From a virus: DNA of 38,383 nt. Positions 14,269 to 24,033 of this stretch are shown piece after piece (positions within the stretch are counted from its first letter, which is position 1; each line of letters opens with the position of its first letter). A program made the position numbers and the translations under genes. The DNA lies in IMG/VR virus record IMGVR_UViG_3300050821_004109, positions 1-38,383 of that record; one strand, given 5' to 3'. Under the pieces are notes generated by a model. That model saw nothing but the letters and a program-made list of their open reading frames with translations. It was not told where the DNA came from and did not search any database.

Positions 14269-14371
14269 CGTCGGCCTCCCCGCCTTCCGCCTCTTCCCCT
14301 GTCGGCACCAGGCAGCCGTGCCGGGAAACGTCCTCCTCCTGCTCTTCAAATATTTCCTCGGGGCAGTCCAT
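14261..14371 (-). CDS. Acidic 36-residue peptide
   Basis: This is a short frame with strong positional support. Its ATG (14371-14369) overlaps the TGA of the large internal virion gene as ATGA, and its own stop overlaps the ATP-grasp start by 8 nt, matching the coupling used throughout this operon. The peptide is extremely acidic: 14 Glu or Asp residues, runs such as EEIFEEQEED and the end GEADDE, and two Cys. It could be a real small protein, a translational bridge that carries ribosomes to the ATP-grasp start, or a protein substrate for that ligase. All three readings are inference. Confidence 0.5.
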   Translation of the reverse strand: MDCPEEIFEEQEEDVSRHGCLVPTGEEAEGGEADDE

Positions 14372-17300
14372 CAGCGATAGGTTGTTGCCGGCTTCCGCTT
14401 GGGCAAGGTTTCGCGGAGCACCGGAATTCCCTTCTCCAGGTTCTCCTTCAAGCCCGTGGTCTTTCTTGGCGTGGAATACTCGGTGGGGCTGAACGGCGTT
14501 TTCTTGTCCATCTGCGCCGCCAGCCATTGCAGGGCTCCGGGCTCGATCCAGTTGAACTTGTCGGCAAAGAACTCGGGATAGTCGCCCTTCTGCAAATCGG
14601 TGATGTTTTTGGCCGCGTCCAATTCCTCCCGGGCGAACGGCACGTTGTCCAGGAGGCCCATTGAGGCGGCCACCATGCCAGCCGTCAGGCCCTTCTTTTG
14701 GGCATCGGACTTCCTGAAATAGGAGTCGGAGGCCCGGCGCACTGTCGCCCCCCACTGGAGCGCCTGGAACACGGGGCTGTCGAAGGCCTGGCGTGGCACC
14801 TCCACGCCGTTGATCTTCGCGGTGCCCTCCAGCACGTCGCCCGGCTTACGCCTCTCGCCCGGCTGGTAGAAGCCGCCGATGTGTTTCGCCCCAAAGAAGC
14901 CCAGCAGGGCGAAAGCACCCCCGAGGAAGCCTTTCTTCATCAGGCGCATCACGAGGTCGGCTTCCTCGGGCTTTATTTTCTCGATGCCACGGGCATAGAC
15001 AGCAGCCACCCGCGCCGGCCCTTGGACAGCCCCTGTCAAATACTCGAACGATTCCGCCAAGACATTCATCGGCACCTTCACCACCGGCAGCTTCGTCTTG
15101 AGGAACGTGGCCGCAGCCTCCGACAGAATAGAGGGACGCCCTGTGGTCTTGCTCTTCGCCTCGAGCGCGGCCAACTGCTGCTGGTAGCGCTTCACGAAAA
15201 CATTGTCCTGCTGGAAGGTGGCCCGCTTGGCGTATTTCCACGCATCGTTCATCAGGCGCATTTGCACCAAGGGATCGTGCACGTCCGCCCCGTGCCGGGC
15301 CGCGTTCTCGATCCCCAGTTGCAGCCGGCGGGCGAAGTCGTTGATGACGGTGGGGTATTTCATCGCCCCGTGCATCTGGCCGAAGTATTCGAGGACGCCA
15401 TGTGGGAGGTGGGCCTTGTCGAACAGCACCTGCTCGGCGGTGTCCTTGTTCCGCAGCATGTCCCACGCGCCTTTCATGCCCTGCGTGAGCCCTTGAGTGA
15501 TGGCCTTTGACTCGGCCCGGACAGCCCCGGCAATCGTCGGCACCCCTTCCATGGCCGCCTTGTCGGCCAGCTTCGGAAAAGCCTTTGAAATCCCGTAGCC
15601 AATGGCCTGCTCTGCCGGGGTGGAGATCCAGCGCGTGGCAGCCGCGGCGGCCAGCTTGATGAACACCGTGGGGTAGGAGAGGACGCTGGCGCGGGCATAG
15701 CCGGAAATGGCGTCCTGCACCTTCCGGCTCGTGGTGCGGTTCTGCTCCTCAAGCTCCATTTCAGCCCGGTCCGCCTCCCGCTTGATGCGCTCATACTCCA
15801 AATTCAGCCGCTCGGCCTCGGGGTCCAGTTTCAGGGCAGTTCGGCTGGCCTTCTCAGTCCCAGCCATGCGCGACACCTGCGCTTCCGAAATCTGGCCTTC
15901 GCGCCGCGTCTTGTATGCCTGCAACCGCTGGGCCTGGCTGCGGGCCTCGATCGCTTCCCGGAAGATGTCTTGGAGGTGGGGGCGGATGGCCTCTCCCAGT
16001 TCGTTCACCATCGCCACGGACCAGTCCTTGAATTTGGTGACGCCCTTGGCTAGGTAGTCGGCTCCGATGATGGCGTGGTCGGCCAGGTCGGCAGGGTCCA
16101 AGCCGGACATGAGGCGTCCTTCCGCCATGCGGGCCTTCACGCGGGCCCGGGCCTCCTCCGCACGGTCGGAGATGAATTTGAGCACCTTCCCAGGCGGCTT
16201 GCCGCGGCGCGGGGCCTCCTTCAAGGGTTCGGCTGCCTGGAGGCGCTTTGCCTCTCGGTAATTCTCGATCATCCGCTGGGCTCCAGTGAGACGCCGGTTC
16301 AATTCACGGATTTGCTCCACCACCACGGGCGGCAGCTCCCGGCCTTTGTTGGCGACGGTCAGGCGGCGCGTCATGCCGGCCAGGGAATAGTCCCGCGCCA
16401 GCATCACCTTTCGGAAGGCGAGGGATTGGCCGCTCTTCGTGCCCACGGAGTCCGCAATTTCAGCCACGCGCTGAAAAGCGTCCTGCGCCCGAGCCTTTCG
16501 CATGCGAGCGTCAGCCGCCGCCACCCCATTGTTGGCGCTCTCGGCCTCCAGGAGGTCGTCTTCCGCCTTTTCCACGGCCCGGGCCTGCCGGTTGGCCTCG
16601 AATCCCAGCAGGACGTCCTCTTCGGGCGTGGGGGCCCGCGGGTTGGCCCTCAGATCCTCCACCAGGGCCTCTCCAATGGTCGGGTCGGCCTTGAAGCGGG
16701 CCGCGACATCGGCGTGCACCGCCTTGAACGTCATGGCCTCCTCTTTCGTGGGCTCAGGTTTGCCCATCCGGGCCAATTCCGCGTTCATGGCATCGTTTTT
16801 GATGCCGATGGCGTCCGGCGCAGGAGCCGGTTCCTTGGATTTTACAGCGCCAGCCTCTGGAGCTTCCTCAGGAGCGGTCCCGGCTGCTGCCGATGCGCCC
16901 TGCTGGCCTTCGCGTGGCACGTCCGGCACCACCTTTGCCCCGACCTCGCCGGGTTCTCCCGGCACTTGCTGCACAGCTTCATCAATTGTTCCACGTGGTG
17001 TTGCTGAGTCGTCTGGATTTGAGGGTGAACCACTTGCGGATTCCTTAACCGCATCTTTTGCCTTCTGAGAAGCGATGTTGTCAAGCTCACGGGCCGCATC
17101 CATGAGGAAATCGGCGTGTCGCGGAACATCCGTCTCCACAGCCTCCCTCCGAAGCACCTGCGCTGCCTGAGTGGGGGTTTTTCCCTCCATTTCCTTGACC
17201 ACAGCAGCGCCTTTCTCCTTCGGAAATAGCTCCAGCGCCATGCCGAGGGTGCCCAACAGGGCCGCCCCGCTCTGGGCCACAGGGCTGGCCACAGCAGTCA

Positions 17301-18195
17301 CCTTGTCCTCGAACGTGGCATTGGGGTCTTTCAGCACCGCAGGGGCTTTGATGCCCGCTTTCACCGCCCCGTAGCCCATCAGGCCGGTGAATACCGCCTC
17401 CATGCCGACCAGGGCCTTGGCGGCCAGTGGGTAGGTGGCAGACGCTGCCTTGAGCGGGCCCGCGGCGGCCATCGTAGCCACGCCCAGCGGGCTTTCTGCG
17501 CCCTCCAGTAGGGGCCGGAGGGCGTTGTACACCCCTCCGACCAGGGCGGGGTTGCTGAGGCCAAACTGGGGGATGTCGGGCAAATCTTTCGGGGCCTCCG
17601 GCAGCGCCGCCAGCGGCTTGTTGATCGACTCCCAAAATCCGGTGATGGCCTTCTTGGTCTGGAACAGGTCGCTACCCATCTGGTGCTGCCATGTCCACGC
17701 CTTGAGCTGTCCCTGGTCCACACTGGTTTCGCTGTCCTCCTTCTGCTTCTTGGCGGTGAGGCTGAAAAGCTTCGTGTCGGTCATGCCGGGGTCATCCACC
17801 CCGTACATTTCCTTGGCGATTGTTTGCCGGATGGCGGGCCAATTACGTTCCAGCGTGGCGTGGTTCACGCCGTCCAGCTTGGTGGAGTAGTACGCCTGGT
17901 TGATGGCTTGGGCCCGGGCGTCCATCGCATTGTCCGAGACAGCATCCAGCCGCGTGAAGGCGGCCTTCTCCTCCGGCATGAGGCGCGTGTTCAGTGTCTC
18001 GAGGGTGCCGGCGTACAGCGCATCGAACCGCCCGCCGATCTTGGGCGATGAGTCCACCTCCGGGGTCTTGGCCTCCGGCACGTGCGCCTGGCCCTGGCCG
18101 TCCGCGAACGGATCGAATGCCTCCGGGTCGGCGCTCTTCGGCTTCTCCAGCACCTCCACAGCGCCGCCGTCCTTGAATGGATCGAATTCGGCCAT
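14371..18195 (-). CDS. Large internal virion / ejection protein
   Basis: The protein has 1274 residues, the longest in the window, in the position of T7 gp16. The N-terminus carries FDPFKDG and FDPFADG, a repeated short motif. Several hydrophobic segments suit membrane insertion during DNA ejection: about 225-290 (PLGVATMAAAGPL, VFTGLMGYGAVKAG), about 300-330, about 840-860 (VFIKLAAAAA) and about 1110-1125 (GGAFALLGFFGAKHIGG). Between them are Ala/Glu-rich helices and a coiled coil (LEYERIKREADRAEMELEEQ). No lytic transglycosylase motif is seen, unlike T7 gp16. An internal virion or large polyvalent-type protein is inferred from position, size and composition. Coupled by ATGA at 18195. Confidence 0.72.
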   Translation of the reverse strand: MAEFDPFKDGGAVEVLEKPKSADPEAFDPFADGQGQAHVPEAKTPEVDSSPKIGGRFDALYAGTLETLNTRLMPEEKAAFTRLDAVSDNAMDARAQAINQAYYSTKLDGVNHATLERNWPAIRQTIAKEMYGVDDPGMTDTKLFSLTAKKQKEDSETSVDQGQLKAWTWQHQMGSDLFQTKKAITGFWESINKPLAALPEAPKDLPDIPQFGLSNPALVGGVYNALRPLLEGAESPLGVATMAAAGPLKAASATYPLAAKALVGMEAVFTGLMGYGAVKAGIKAPAVLKDPNATFEDKVTAVASPVAQSGAALLGTLGMALELFPKEKGAAVVKEMEGKTPTQAAQVLRREAVETDVPRHADFLMDAARELDNIASQKAKDAVKESASGSPSNPDDSATPRGTIDEAVQQVPGEPGEVGAKVVPDVPREGQQGASAAAGTAPEEAPEAGAVKSKEPAPAPDAIGIKNDAMNAELARMGKPEPTKEEAMTFKAVHADVAARFKADPTIGEALVEDLRANPRAPTPEEDVLLGFEANRQARAVEKAEDDLLEAESANNGVAAADARMRKARAQDAFQRVAEIADSVGTKSGQSLAFRKVMLARDYSLAGMTRRLTVANKGRELPPVVVEQIRELNRRLTGAQRMIENYREAKRLQAAEPLKEAPRRGKPPGKVLKFISDRAEEARARVKARMAEGRLMSGLDPADLADHAIIGADYLAKGVTKFKDWSVAMVNELGEAIRPHLQDIFREAIEARSQAQRLQAYKTRREGQISEAQVSRMAGTEKASRTALKLDPEAERLNLEYERIKREADRAEMELEEQNRTTSRKVQDAISGYARASVLSYPTVFIKLAAAAATRWISTPAEQAIGYGISKAFPKLADKAAMEGVPTIAGAVRAESKAITQGLTQGMKGAWDMLRNKDTAEQVLFDKAHLPHGVLEYFGQMHGAMKYPTVINDFARRLQLGIENAARHGADVHDPLVQMRLMNDAWKYAKRATFQQDNVFVKRYQQQLAALEAKSKTTGRPSILSEAAATFLKTKLPVVKVPMNVLAESFEYLTGAVQGPARVAAVYARGIEKIKPEEADLVMRLMKKGFLGGAFALLGFFGAKHIGGFYQPGERRKPGDVLEGTAKINGVEVPRQAFDSPVFQALQWGATVRRASDSYFRKSDAQKKGLTAGMVAASMGLLDNVPFAREELDAAKNITDLQKGDYPEFFADKFNWIEPGALQWLAAQMDKKTPFSPTEYSTPRKTTGLKENLEKGIPVLRETLPKRKPATTYR

Positions 18196-19781
18196 CAGGG
18201 AACGGTGCCGGTGCGTCCGTTCCAGATGAAGGCAGCGCCGGAAGGCAGCGCCTCAAAATCTTCCTTGGAATGGACCGCCACCGGCATGCTTTTCTTGAGG
18301 ATCTGGGAAATAGCCGCGGACACGAATGGCTTTTCCAGCTTCTGCCGGTACTGCTGCGCCTGCTCCTCTGTGGCCTCGGGGTTGGCCTTGAACCAGTCGC
18401 GCATCTTCGCCTGCTGGTTGGCGTAGTGCTGTTGCTCGTCACGCAGGACGCTCTCCTTGGTGGCCTTCTCCCCGAACTTTTCCTTGATTTCGTCATCGGA
18501 CATCTTCCGGAGCGCGGTCAAGCCGCCATCCACGTGCGCGAAGGAAGTGGGCGTGTCTGATCCAAACCAGTGCGTCTGGCCGGGCGTGGCCACCATCGGA
18601 AGCGTGAGGCCGTTCTTCTCACGGTCCTCATTCATCTGCTGGTAGATGATGCGCTCCACCGGCTTCTCCTCGGACTCCCCTTTTTTCTGGGCGCTCTTCA
18701 CCTGCTCGTCCACGAAGGAATTCAGCCGGCGGCGCAGCGCTTGGTTTTTCCACTCAAGCCCGGCCCCCTTCATTTCCGTGGCCGAGTCCTGGATTTTGTC
18801 ATCATCGGCCCAGTGGTGGTTCTGCGCCTCCATCATGGCGACGTTGAAAGAGCTCGTCTCCGCTTTGTTGCGCTCCCGCTCGTCGGTGTCCTTGTACACC
18901 TTCATGCGGTTTTGAAGGCGCTCGAAGTCGCTGTCCCGGATCTTGCCAGCGTCCTTCCACCCTTGCAGCAGCTTGGGGTCAATCGTGTGGTCTGGGGAAT
19001 CGTCAATTCGGCCTGACAAATCTTGGGCGTTCTCGGCCTGAGCCTTCGCCTGAGCCTCTTTAGCCACGCTGAGGACCACGCGATAGCGCTTCGGGTCCAT
19101 CTTCCCCTGCAACTGGCTCTCGATCACCTTGGGGGCTTCGATGGGACTGGTGGCGATGGCGGTGTTGGCCTTGCTCTCCGCAGCGATGGCGGGCACCTGC
19201 TTGATGCGGGCCGCAGTTTCCTTCGGTCCCATGGCCCCAATCTCGTTGAGTGACTTGTACGCGGCCACAGCGACGTCTTCCTGCCCATCCTGAGCCGCCT
19301 TGGTGGCCGTCGCCATGCCCGCCCGCTTGGTGTCCGACACCTCCCGGTTGAGGGCAGCCACGCGAATGTCCGCGCTGCTCGCCTGGGCCCACCCCGCAGT
19401 CATCTGCGTCAGCTGCCGCTTGGCGACGGGCGATAGATTGGGCTGGTTCAGCACCTGGTCCGACACCTGTTGCACGCGCTGCTGGTAGGCGGGCATCCAC
19501 TTGCCAGGGTCACTCGCCAACTCCGGGTTGGTGGTGAGACTGGCCAGGAAGTCGTCCTTCGTCTTCCGCATCGTCAAGTCGGCATCGAACACCATCTTGG
19601 CGTTCCTCGCCTTGGCGATGTTGTTGGCCACACCATGGAAGAGGTTGCCGGCGTCCTCCCCGATGGCTCCAGCCAGGCGGCCAGGAGCGAGGGCTGCCTG
19701 ACGAAAGGCCGCACCGTCTATCCTGGTGCCCGCTTCTGGCGTGGACACCTCACTGCCTGGGACAATGGGAAGAGCGCACAT
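18195..19781 (-). CDS. Internal virion protein (gp15-like position)
   Basis: The protein has 528 residues, almost entirely helical, Ala/Lys/Glu/Gln-rich, without membrane segments or enzymatic motifs. It follows the gp14-like gene and precedes the 1274-residue protein, which is the place of T7 gp15, a rod-like protein that spans the periplasm during ejection. The C-terminus ends in a compact piece (FIWNGRTGTVP). Sequence similarity to gp15 cannot be judged by eye; the call rests on order and composition. The ATG at 19781 is preceded by ATTAATTT, with no SD. Confidence 0.7.
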   Translation of the reverse strand: MCALPIVPGSEVSTPEAGTRIDGAAFRQAALAPGRLAGAIGEDAGNLFHGVANNIAKARNAKMVFDADLTMRKTKDDFLASLTTNPELASDPGKWMPAYQQRVQQVSDQVLNQPNLSPVAKRQLTQMTAGWAQASSADIRVAALNREVSDTKRAGMATATKAAQDGQEDVAVAAYKSLNEIGAMGPKETAARIKQVPAIAAESKANTAIATSPIEAPKVIESQLQGKMDPKRYRVVLSVAKEAQAKAQAENAQDLSGRIDDSPDHTIDPKLLQGWKDAGKIRDSDFERLQNRMKVYKDTDERERNKAETSSFNVAMMEAQNHHWADDDKIQDSATEMKGAGLEWKNQALRRRLNSFVDEQVKSAQKKGESEEKPVERIIYQQMNEDREKNGLTLPMVATPGQTHWFGSDTPTSFAHVDGGLTALRKMSDDEIKEKFGEKATKESVLRDEQQHYANQQAKMRDWFKANPEATEEQAQQYRQKLEKPFVSAAISQILKKSMPVAVHSKEDFEALPSGAAFIWNGRTGTVP

Positions 19782-19793
19782 AAATTAATGTGG

Positions 19794-20330
19794 TCAGTCG
19801 TCAAAGCCCTCATCTGTGGCGCTTCCACCGCCCTTGAAAACTCCGCTTTCGTAGTCCGATCCCAGCATCCCCGCCACCTTGGCCCCGCCGTCGATCAGGG
19901 CAATGGAGGCGCTGGTGCGGTCGGAGGCGGCCTGGGCAGCCCCGTAGGCCACGCCGACCGCTGCCTGAGAATAAAGGGATTCCTGTTTCTTCTGGCTATT
20001 CACATACTCCTGCTGGATGCGCTGCTCCATGCGCCCGGCGTTGGTGATTTGAGCCGCGAGAGGAGAACCGCTGGTGGCCAGAACGCCCGCAGAGGCGTAG
20101 CTGGCCTCCTGCTTCGACAGGTACACCTTGTCGTTCTGGCGCTCGGTGTCGATGTTGGCCAGCGTGTCCATGTCCAGCTGCGCGGCCATTTCATCGTCAT
20201 ACTTCGCGTTGTAGGCCGCCGTGGCTGTGTCCACCTGAGCAGCGTTCTTGGACGCTTTGCTCTGCTCGATAGCCCCATAGACGGTGGTGCCAACGGCCAC
20301 CACGGCAGCGCCGATGCCCCAGAAGCTCAA
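19794..20330 (-). CDS. Internal virion protein B-like (gp14-like)
   Basis: The protein has 178 residues. A short hydrophobic N-terminal segment (MSFWGIGAAVVAVGTTVYGA) is followed by long helices with Gln/Ala-rich heptads (NAGRMEQRIQQEYVNSQKKQ) and VAYGAAQAASDRTSASIALI. This is the composition of T7 gp14-type proteins, which enter the outer membrane at the start of ejection, and it matches conserved motifs such as SGVLATSGS (here SAGVLATSGSPLAAQ). It is coupled by ATGA to the cupin-like gene and followed 12 nt later by the gp15-like gene. Confidence 0.8.
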   Translation of the reverse strand: MSFWGIGAAVVAVGTTVYGAIEQSKASKNAAQVDTATAAYNAKYDDEMAAQLDMDTLANIDTERQNDKVYLSKQEASYASAGVLATSGSPLAAQITNAGRMEQRIQQEYVNSQKKQESLYSQAAVGVAYGAAQAASDRTSASIALIDGGAKVAGMLGSDYESGVFKGGGSATDEGFDD

Positions 20331-20779
20331 GCGAGGGCCCTCCCCGCCTGCTGCTGGCGAAGCTCTTCCAGCCGGGCGTCCGGCTCGATCAGGTCGGCCT
20401 CAATCTCGGCCAAGTCGGTTTTCGTGGTGGCGTGGAACGTGGTGAAGATGACGTCCTCCAGAATGTGCAGAGCGCGGCGAGTGCCCGGCTTGGTAATTCC
20501 GTGGTACGGAGCTTGCAAGGTTTCCCATCCCTTCTCTTCGGACCAGATGCGGCACTTGCCCTTCGAGATAATAAACTGGTGCTCGGTGCGGTGGATCTTT
20601 GAGGTGCAGAGAATCCCGGCCTTGAGGAGAATTTGTCGGCTGTACAGCCCCGGCGTAAAGCGGTGTGTCTCCGGGTGGTCCACCGGGGGGCACTTCGCCA
20701 AGTCGGCCTCCAGCCGGTTGAGGGCATCGCACTCCTTGGCCAACTGGGCCGGCGTGGGGGATGTCAGGACAGCACTCAT
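20327..20779 (-). CDS. Cupin-like tail-region protein
   Basis: The protein has 150 residues. Residues about 38-120 follow a single-cupin pattern: HRFTPGLYSRQILLKAGILC, SKIHRTEHQFIISKGKCRIW, KPGTRRALHILEDVIFTTFH, with His residues at metal-like positions (H66, H70 and the last TFH). Phages of this type often carry such a protein next to tail tube B; its role is unknown, with head-tail assembly or a structural position suggested by context. The C-terminus is an acidic helix (IEADLIEPDARLEELRQQQ). It is coupled by ATGA to both neighbours (20776-20779 and 20327-20330). Confidence 0.78.
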   Translation of the reverse strand: MSAVLTSPTPAQLAKECDALNRLEADLAKCPPVDHPETHRFTPGLYSRQILLKAGILCTSKIHRTEHQFIISKGKCRIWSEEKGWETLQAPYHGITKPGTRRALHILEDVIFTTFHATTKTDLAEIEADLIEPDARLEELRQQQAGRALA

Positions 20780-23700
20780 GGGACAGCGGTGACGTCGTAC
20801 TTAAGGACCACCGCCAGAACGGTCAATGGCAACGCATCGGACCCTTGGACGACGATCACAGGATCTTCGCTGGGGCTGGGCATGCCCTTCGGCTGGATGC
20901 GTATGTCGGTGGGCTTCGTGATGAGCGTGGGCTGCGCGAAAGGATTGGTGGTGGAACCAGTGTAATTGATGGGCACGGGCGGCTGATAGCTGGGGAGGGC
21001 CGTCTGCTGCCAGTTGGCGGGCAGCTGGGAAGGGTCCGTCGCGCTCGAGGTGGTAACCACGCACTGGTAGGCTTGCTGCGTCAGCGGGCTGATGACGTTG
21101 TTGCCTGGGAGGTAGGACGCTCCCGACACCCACGTGGGATAGGTGGCCGTGCCGTTGCTCACCATGCCGCCCATGGAGTTCCAGAGGCGCAGGTAGATGT
21201 CCGAAATTTGCTTGATGATGCCCTGCGTGTTGCCCACCCGCGGGTCGGCGTCGAACCGCATGGGCTGGCCGGCGTAGGCAATGGGGAGCCCGATCTGCAC
21301 CTTGGCCACCGTCCCTGGGATTGAAGGCGGAAGCGTCACCTGGCCGCCCTCCACCAACAGGGGGCCGAAATTGTAGCCATCAGCCAGGCCAATGACGTAG
21401 CGTCCATTCAGCGCCGAAAGCCCTGTGATGGTCGTAGATCCCGGATTGAGCACTGTGCTGCCGCAGTCCACGTAGAAGGCGTCGGGCAGGCTGGGGGCCG
21501 CAGGATTGGGAGCTCCCGTGAAGGTTTCCTCCCAGTTGTTGGGGTTGATGCGCTCGATGAACCGCGTCTGCACACCGCCGATGAGGCGGTTGGCCACCAG
21601 CCACACCTCATCATCGTTGGTGCCCTGGCCGTCGATGACGGACACCGACTCAAAGCCGTTGTCGTTCGGGATGGCGATGCCGTTGATGTCCACCGCGCCA
21701 TTGCCAGTGAGGTGGCGGTGCCAGCCGTACACCTGCTGGTCCAGGTCGTAGGTGAGGCCGCAAAGGCTGCCTTGCTGCGTCACCACCCAGATGATGCCCT
21801 GGTGCCTCCAGCGCTGCTGGTAGCCCAGCTGGACGATGCCGGAAGGGAAGAGGTGGTCGGCCAGCGTGGTCAGGTCGCTGCTCATGTACTTGGTCGTCTC
21901 GATCGAGAAGAGCATTTGCCGTATGGCGTCGGCCTGGCGCTGCGTGAAAATCACGGCGTTGCCGATGACTGCCGGCTGGACAAACGGGGCGCTCCCGAAC
22001 GTCCCGTGCTCCACGGCGTTGATTTGCGTGGGCGTTATGGATGCCCCTGATGTGCCGCCCGAGGAGCTTGCTGATCCCGAGGAAATCACCCATTCCGCTC
22101 CGCTGAATCCGGCAAAGAGGTCGGTCTGGGAAACCAACCAGACGATGGGGCCGCGGCCCGGGGCGTTCAGATCGAAAGCGAAGGCGTCGGTGGCCAGTGT
22201 CTGGTCCCCTAAGGCAAAGTTCTCGATGTCGTTGGTGACGGTGCCCCAGATGCGCTGGGGCTCGAACCCGGAAGAGGCGTAAATCACGCGCTGCTGGAAG
22301 GACGCAATGGCTTGTGGGAAGCCGCGGTAGTTGCTCCAAGCGGCCTCGGACCAGTATTCGGTGCCACCAGGGGCCGTGGGGGCCCAGTTGGTGGTGTCTT
22401 GGGAAGGAGGCGTGGCGCTGGTGACGTTGTTGAGCGCCGTGTAGTTGACGAACTGGTAGGAGGACTGCTGGCCCGCCGTGTAGGCTTGCCCGCTCACCCA
22501 CTGCGGCTGCTGGGGATTGGAGTCGGTGAGCTGCGTCACCACGTCCGCCGTGGCCACGTAGGGCTGGAACGCTGTGCCCGTGCCAGCGTCGGGCGTCCCA
22601 TTGTACGTGAAGATGGTGCCAACGTGGTAATTCACGCCCGCCCCGATGTTGAACCAGTTGGTGGTTCCCAGGGAGGCAATCTCGTACACCTGCCCATTGA
22701 CGAAGGCCGGAGCCGACACCGTGGGCACCGCCGTGATCTTCACCAACCCATAAAGAAACGCATCAACACATTCAAATACGATGCGGGGATTGGTTGGGCC
22801 CGGGCTGATGGGGGCGGCCACGTTCGACACCACGATGCGGTAGATGCCCAGCTGGCCTGCAGTGCCCTGGATGTCCACGTTGCGGTCGCTGCGGCCTGTG
22901 ACACTGCGGATGGTGTCCCACGTCTGACCGCCATCGAGGCTGCGTTGGATGGCAATGTCGGCGGACCACGTGCCGTAGCTGTGCACCTCCCACTGGCCCA
23001 GCGCCTGGATGCTGTCGGAGGTGCCTGCCGCGAAGCCTCCCGCCGAGGTGCCGTCGTACTCCACGTAGGCCGAAGGCCGCAGCGTGGCCAACTGCCACGT
23101 TGACCCCACGTGCAGCGGATTGAAGACGGCCAGGAATTGCCAGTATCCCGCGTTCAGGTCGGCGGCGAAGCTGGCCGAGGACACGTTGCCCACGATGCAG
23201 CTGTAAATCACCCCGGACACCGTCACCGAGTTGCCGATGTTGTAGTAGTTCTCCGGCACCCAAGCCGGGGCCGACGCCGACAGCGTGATGCCCGTGCCCT
23301 GCAACTCGCTCGGGGTGATGATGGTGTCGGTGGCATTTTGGTCCAGCAGCGCCGGGGCCAAGAAATTCACCTGCTTCATCACCCAATCGGTGTCTCCCAA
23401 GCGCGAGAGGCTGTACGGGGGAAAGTCCGGGTGGACCAGATAGATGATGTCGTTGATCTGGCACGGCACGATCTTGAAAACGTCCGTCGTGAACGGGCTG
23501 CCCGAATTGTAGAGCCCATTGTACGGAGTCGCCACCTCGTAGGGAACTGTGGGCGGCGAGGCCCAGTGCGTGGGGTCCATGTCAGGCGTCACCACGCTGC
23601 CGCTCACGTTTAGGATGCAGATGAATGGGGTTAAGGTGATGCCCACCAGGACCAGCACGGTGTCGCCAGAAAGGTAGGTGCCGCCCGAAATCCAATTGGG

Positions 23701-24033
23701 CTGGTTCGGGCTGAAAGGCACCATCACCTGCTGCCCGTTGGAATAGAACCGGACGTATTTGTGGCCGAATTCCAGATTGAAGGTGGTGTCGGGGGAAAAC
23801 GTGAAGGGCATCACGCGCACGGCGTAATTGTTTCCCGGGGGCGTGTTCTGGATTCGCGCCGGGGCCATGAGCTGCGTCCCTGGCCGGCGCGTCAGGCCTC
23901 CCGACTTGTACGCCATCATGTTCAGGCACTGCCGGAGGGCGGCGGAATACTTCGCCTGGTCCACCCGCGCATCCACCTTCGGGCTCCACTCGCCCGAGCT
24001 GAAACTGGTCGTGTTGTGCAGGCTCTTAACCAT
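20776..24033 (-). CDS. Tail tubular protein B (gp12-like), enlarged
   Basis: The protein has 1085 residues, clearly longer than T7 gp12 (about 790). The N-terminus (TSFSSGEWSPKVDARVDQAKYSAAL and GLTRRPGTQ) and the middle (SFQQRVIYASSGFEPQRIWG; LVSQTDLFAGFSGAEWVIS) are typical of gp12-type tail nozzle proteins. The extra length includes at least four Trp-Gly-Tyr modules like CBM5/12 carbohydrate-binding domains, near 114-157, 258-298, 512-550 and 968-1008 (for example WVSGASYLPGNNV ... AYQCVV ... W). The start at 24033 overlaps the tail tube A stop by 8 nt; longer frames would run into that gene. Confidence 0.88.
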   Translation of the reverse strand: MVKSLHNTTSFSSGEWSPKVDARVDQAKYSAALRQCLNMMAYKSGGLTRRPGTQLMAPARIQNTPPGNNYAVRVMPFTFSPDTTFNLEFGHKYVRFYSNGQQVMVPFSPNQPNWISGGTYLSGDTVLVLVGITLTPFICILNVSGSVVTPDMDPTHWASPPTVPYEVATPYNGLYNSGSPFTTDVFKIVPCQINDIIYLVHPDFPPYSLSRLGDTDWVMKQVNFLAPALLDQNATDTIITPSELQGTGITLSASAPAWVPENYYNIGNSVTVSGVIYSCIVGNVSSASFAADLNAGYWQFLAVFNPLHVGSTWQLATLRPSAYVEYDGTSAGGFAAGTSDSIQALGQWEVHSYGTWSADIAIQRSLDGGQTWDTIRSVTGRSDRNVDIQGTAGQLGIYRIVVSNVAAPISPGPTNPRIVFECVDAFLYGLVKITAVPTVSAPAFVNGQVYEIASLGTTNWFNIGAGVNYHVGTIFTYNGTPDAGTGTAFQPYVATADVVTQLTDSNPQQPQWVSGQAYTAGQQSSYQFVNYTALNNVTSATPPSQDTTNWAPTAPGGTEYWSEAAWSNYRGFPQAIASFQQRVIYASSGFEPQRIWGTVTNDIENFALGDQTLATDAFAFDLNAPGRGPIVWLVSQTDLFAGFSGAEWVISSGSASSSGGTSGASITPTQINAVEHGTFGSAPFVQPAVIGNAVIFTQRQADAIRQMLFSIETTKYMSSDLTTLADHLFPSGIVQLGYQQRWRHQGIIWVVTQQGSLCGLTYDLDQQVYGWHRHLTGNGAVDINGIAIPNDNGFESVSVIDGQGTNDDEVWLVANRLIGGVQTRFIERINPNNWEETFTGAPNPAAPSLPDAFYVDCGSTVLNPGSTTITGLSALNGRYVIGLADGYNFGPLLVEGGQVTLPPSIPGTVAKVQIGLPIAYAGQPMRFDADPRVGNTQGIIKQISDIYLRLWNSMGGMVSNGTATYPTWVSGASYLPGNNVISPLTQQAYQCVVTTSSATDPSQLPANWQQTALPSYQPPVPINYTGSTTNPFAQPTLITKPTDIRIQPKGMPSPSEDPVIVVQGSDALPLTVLAVVLKYDVTAVP

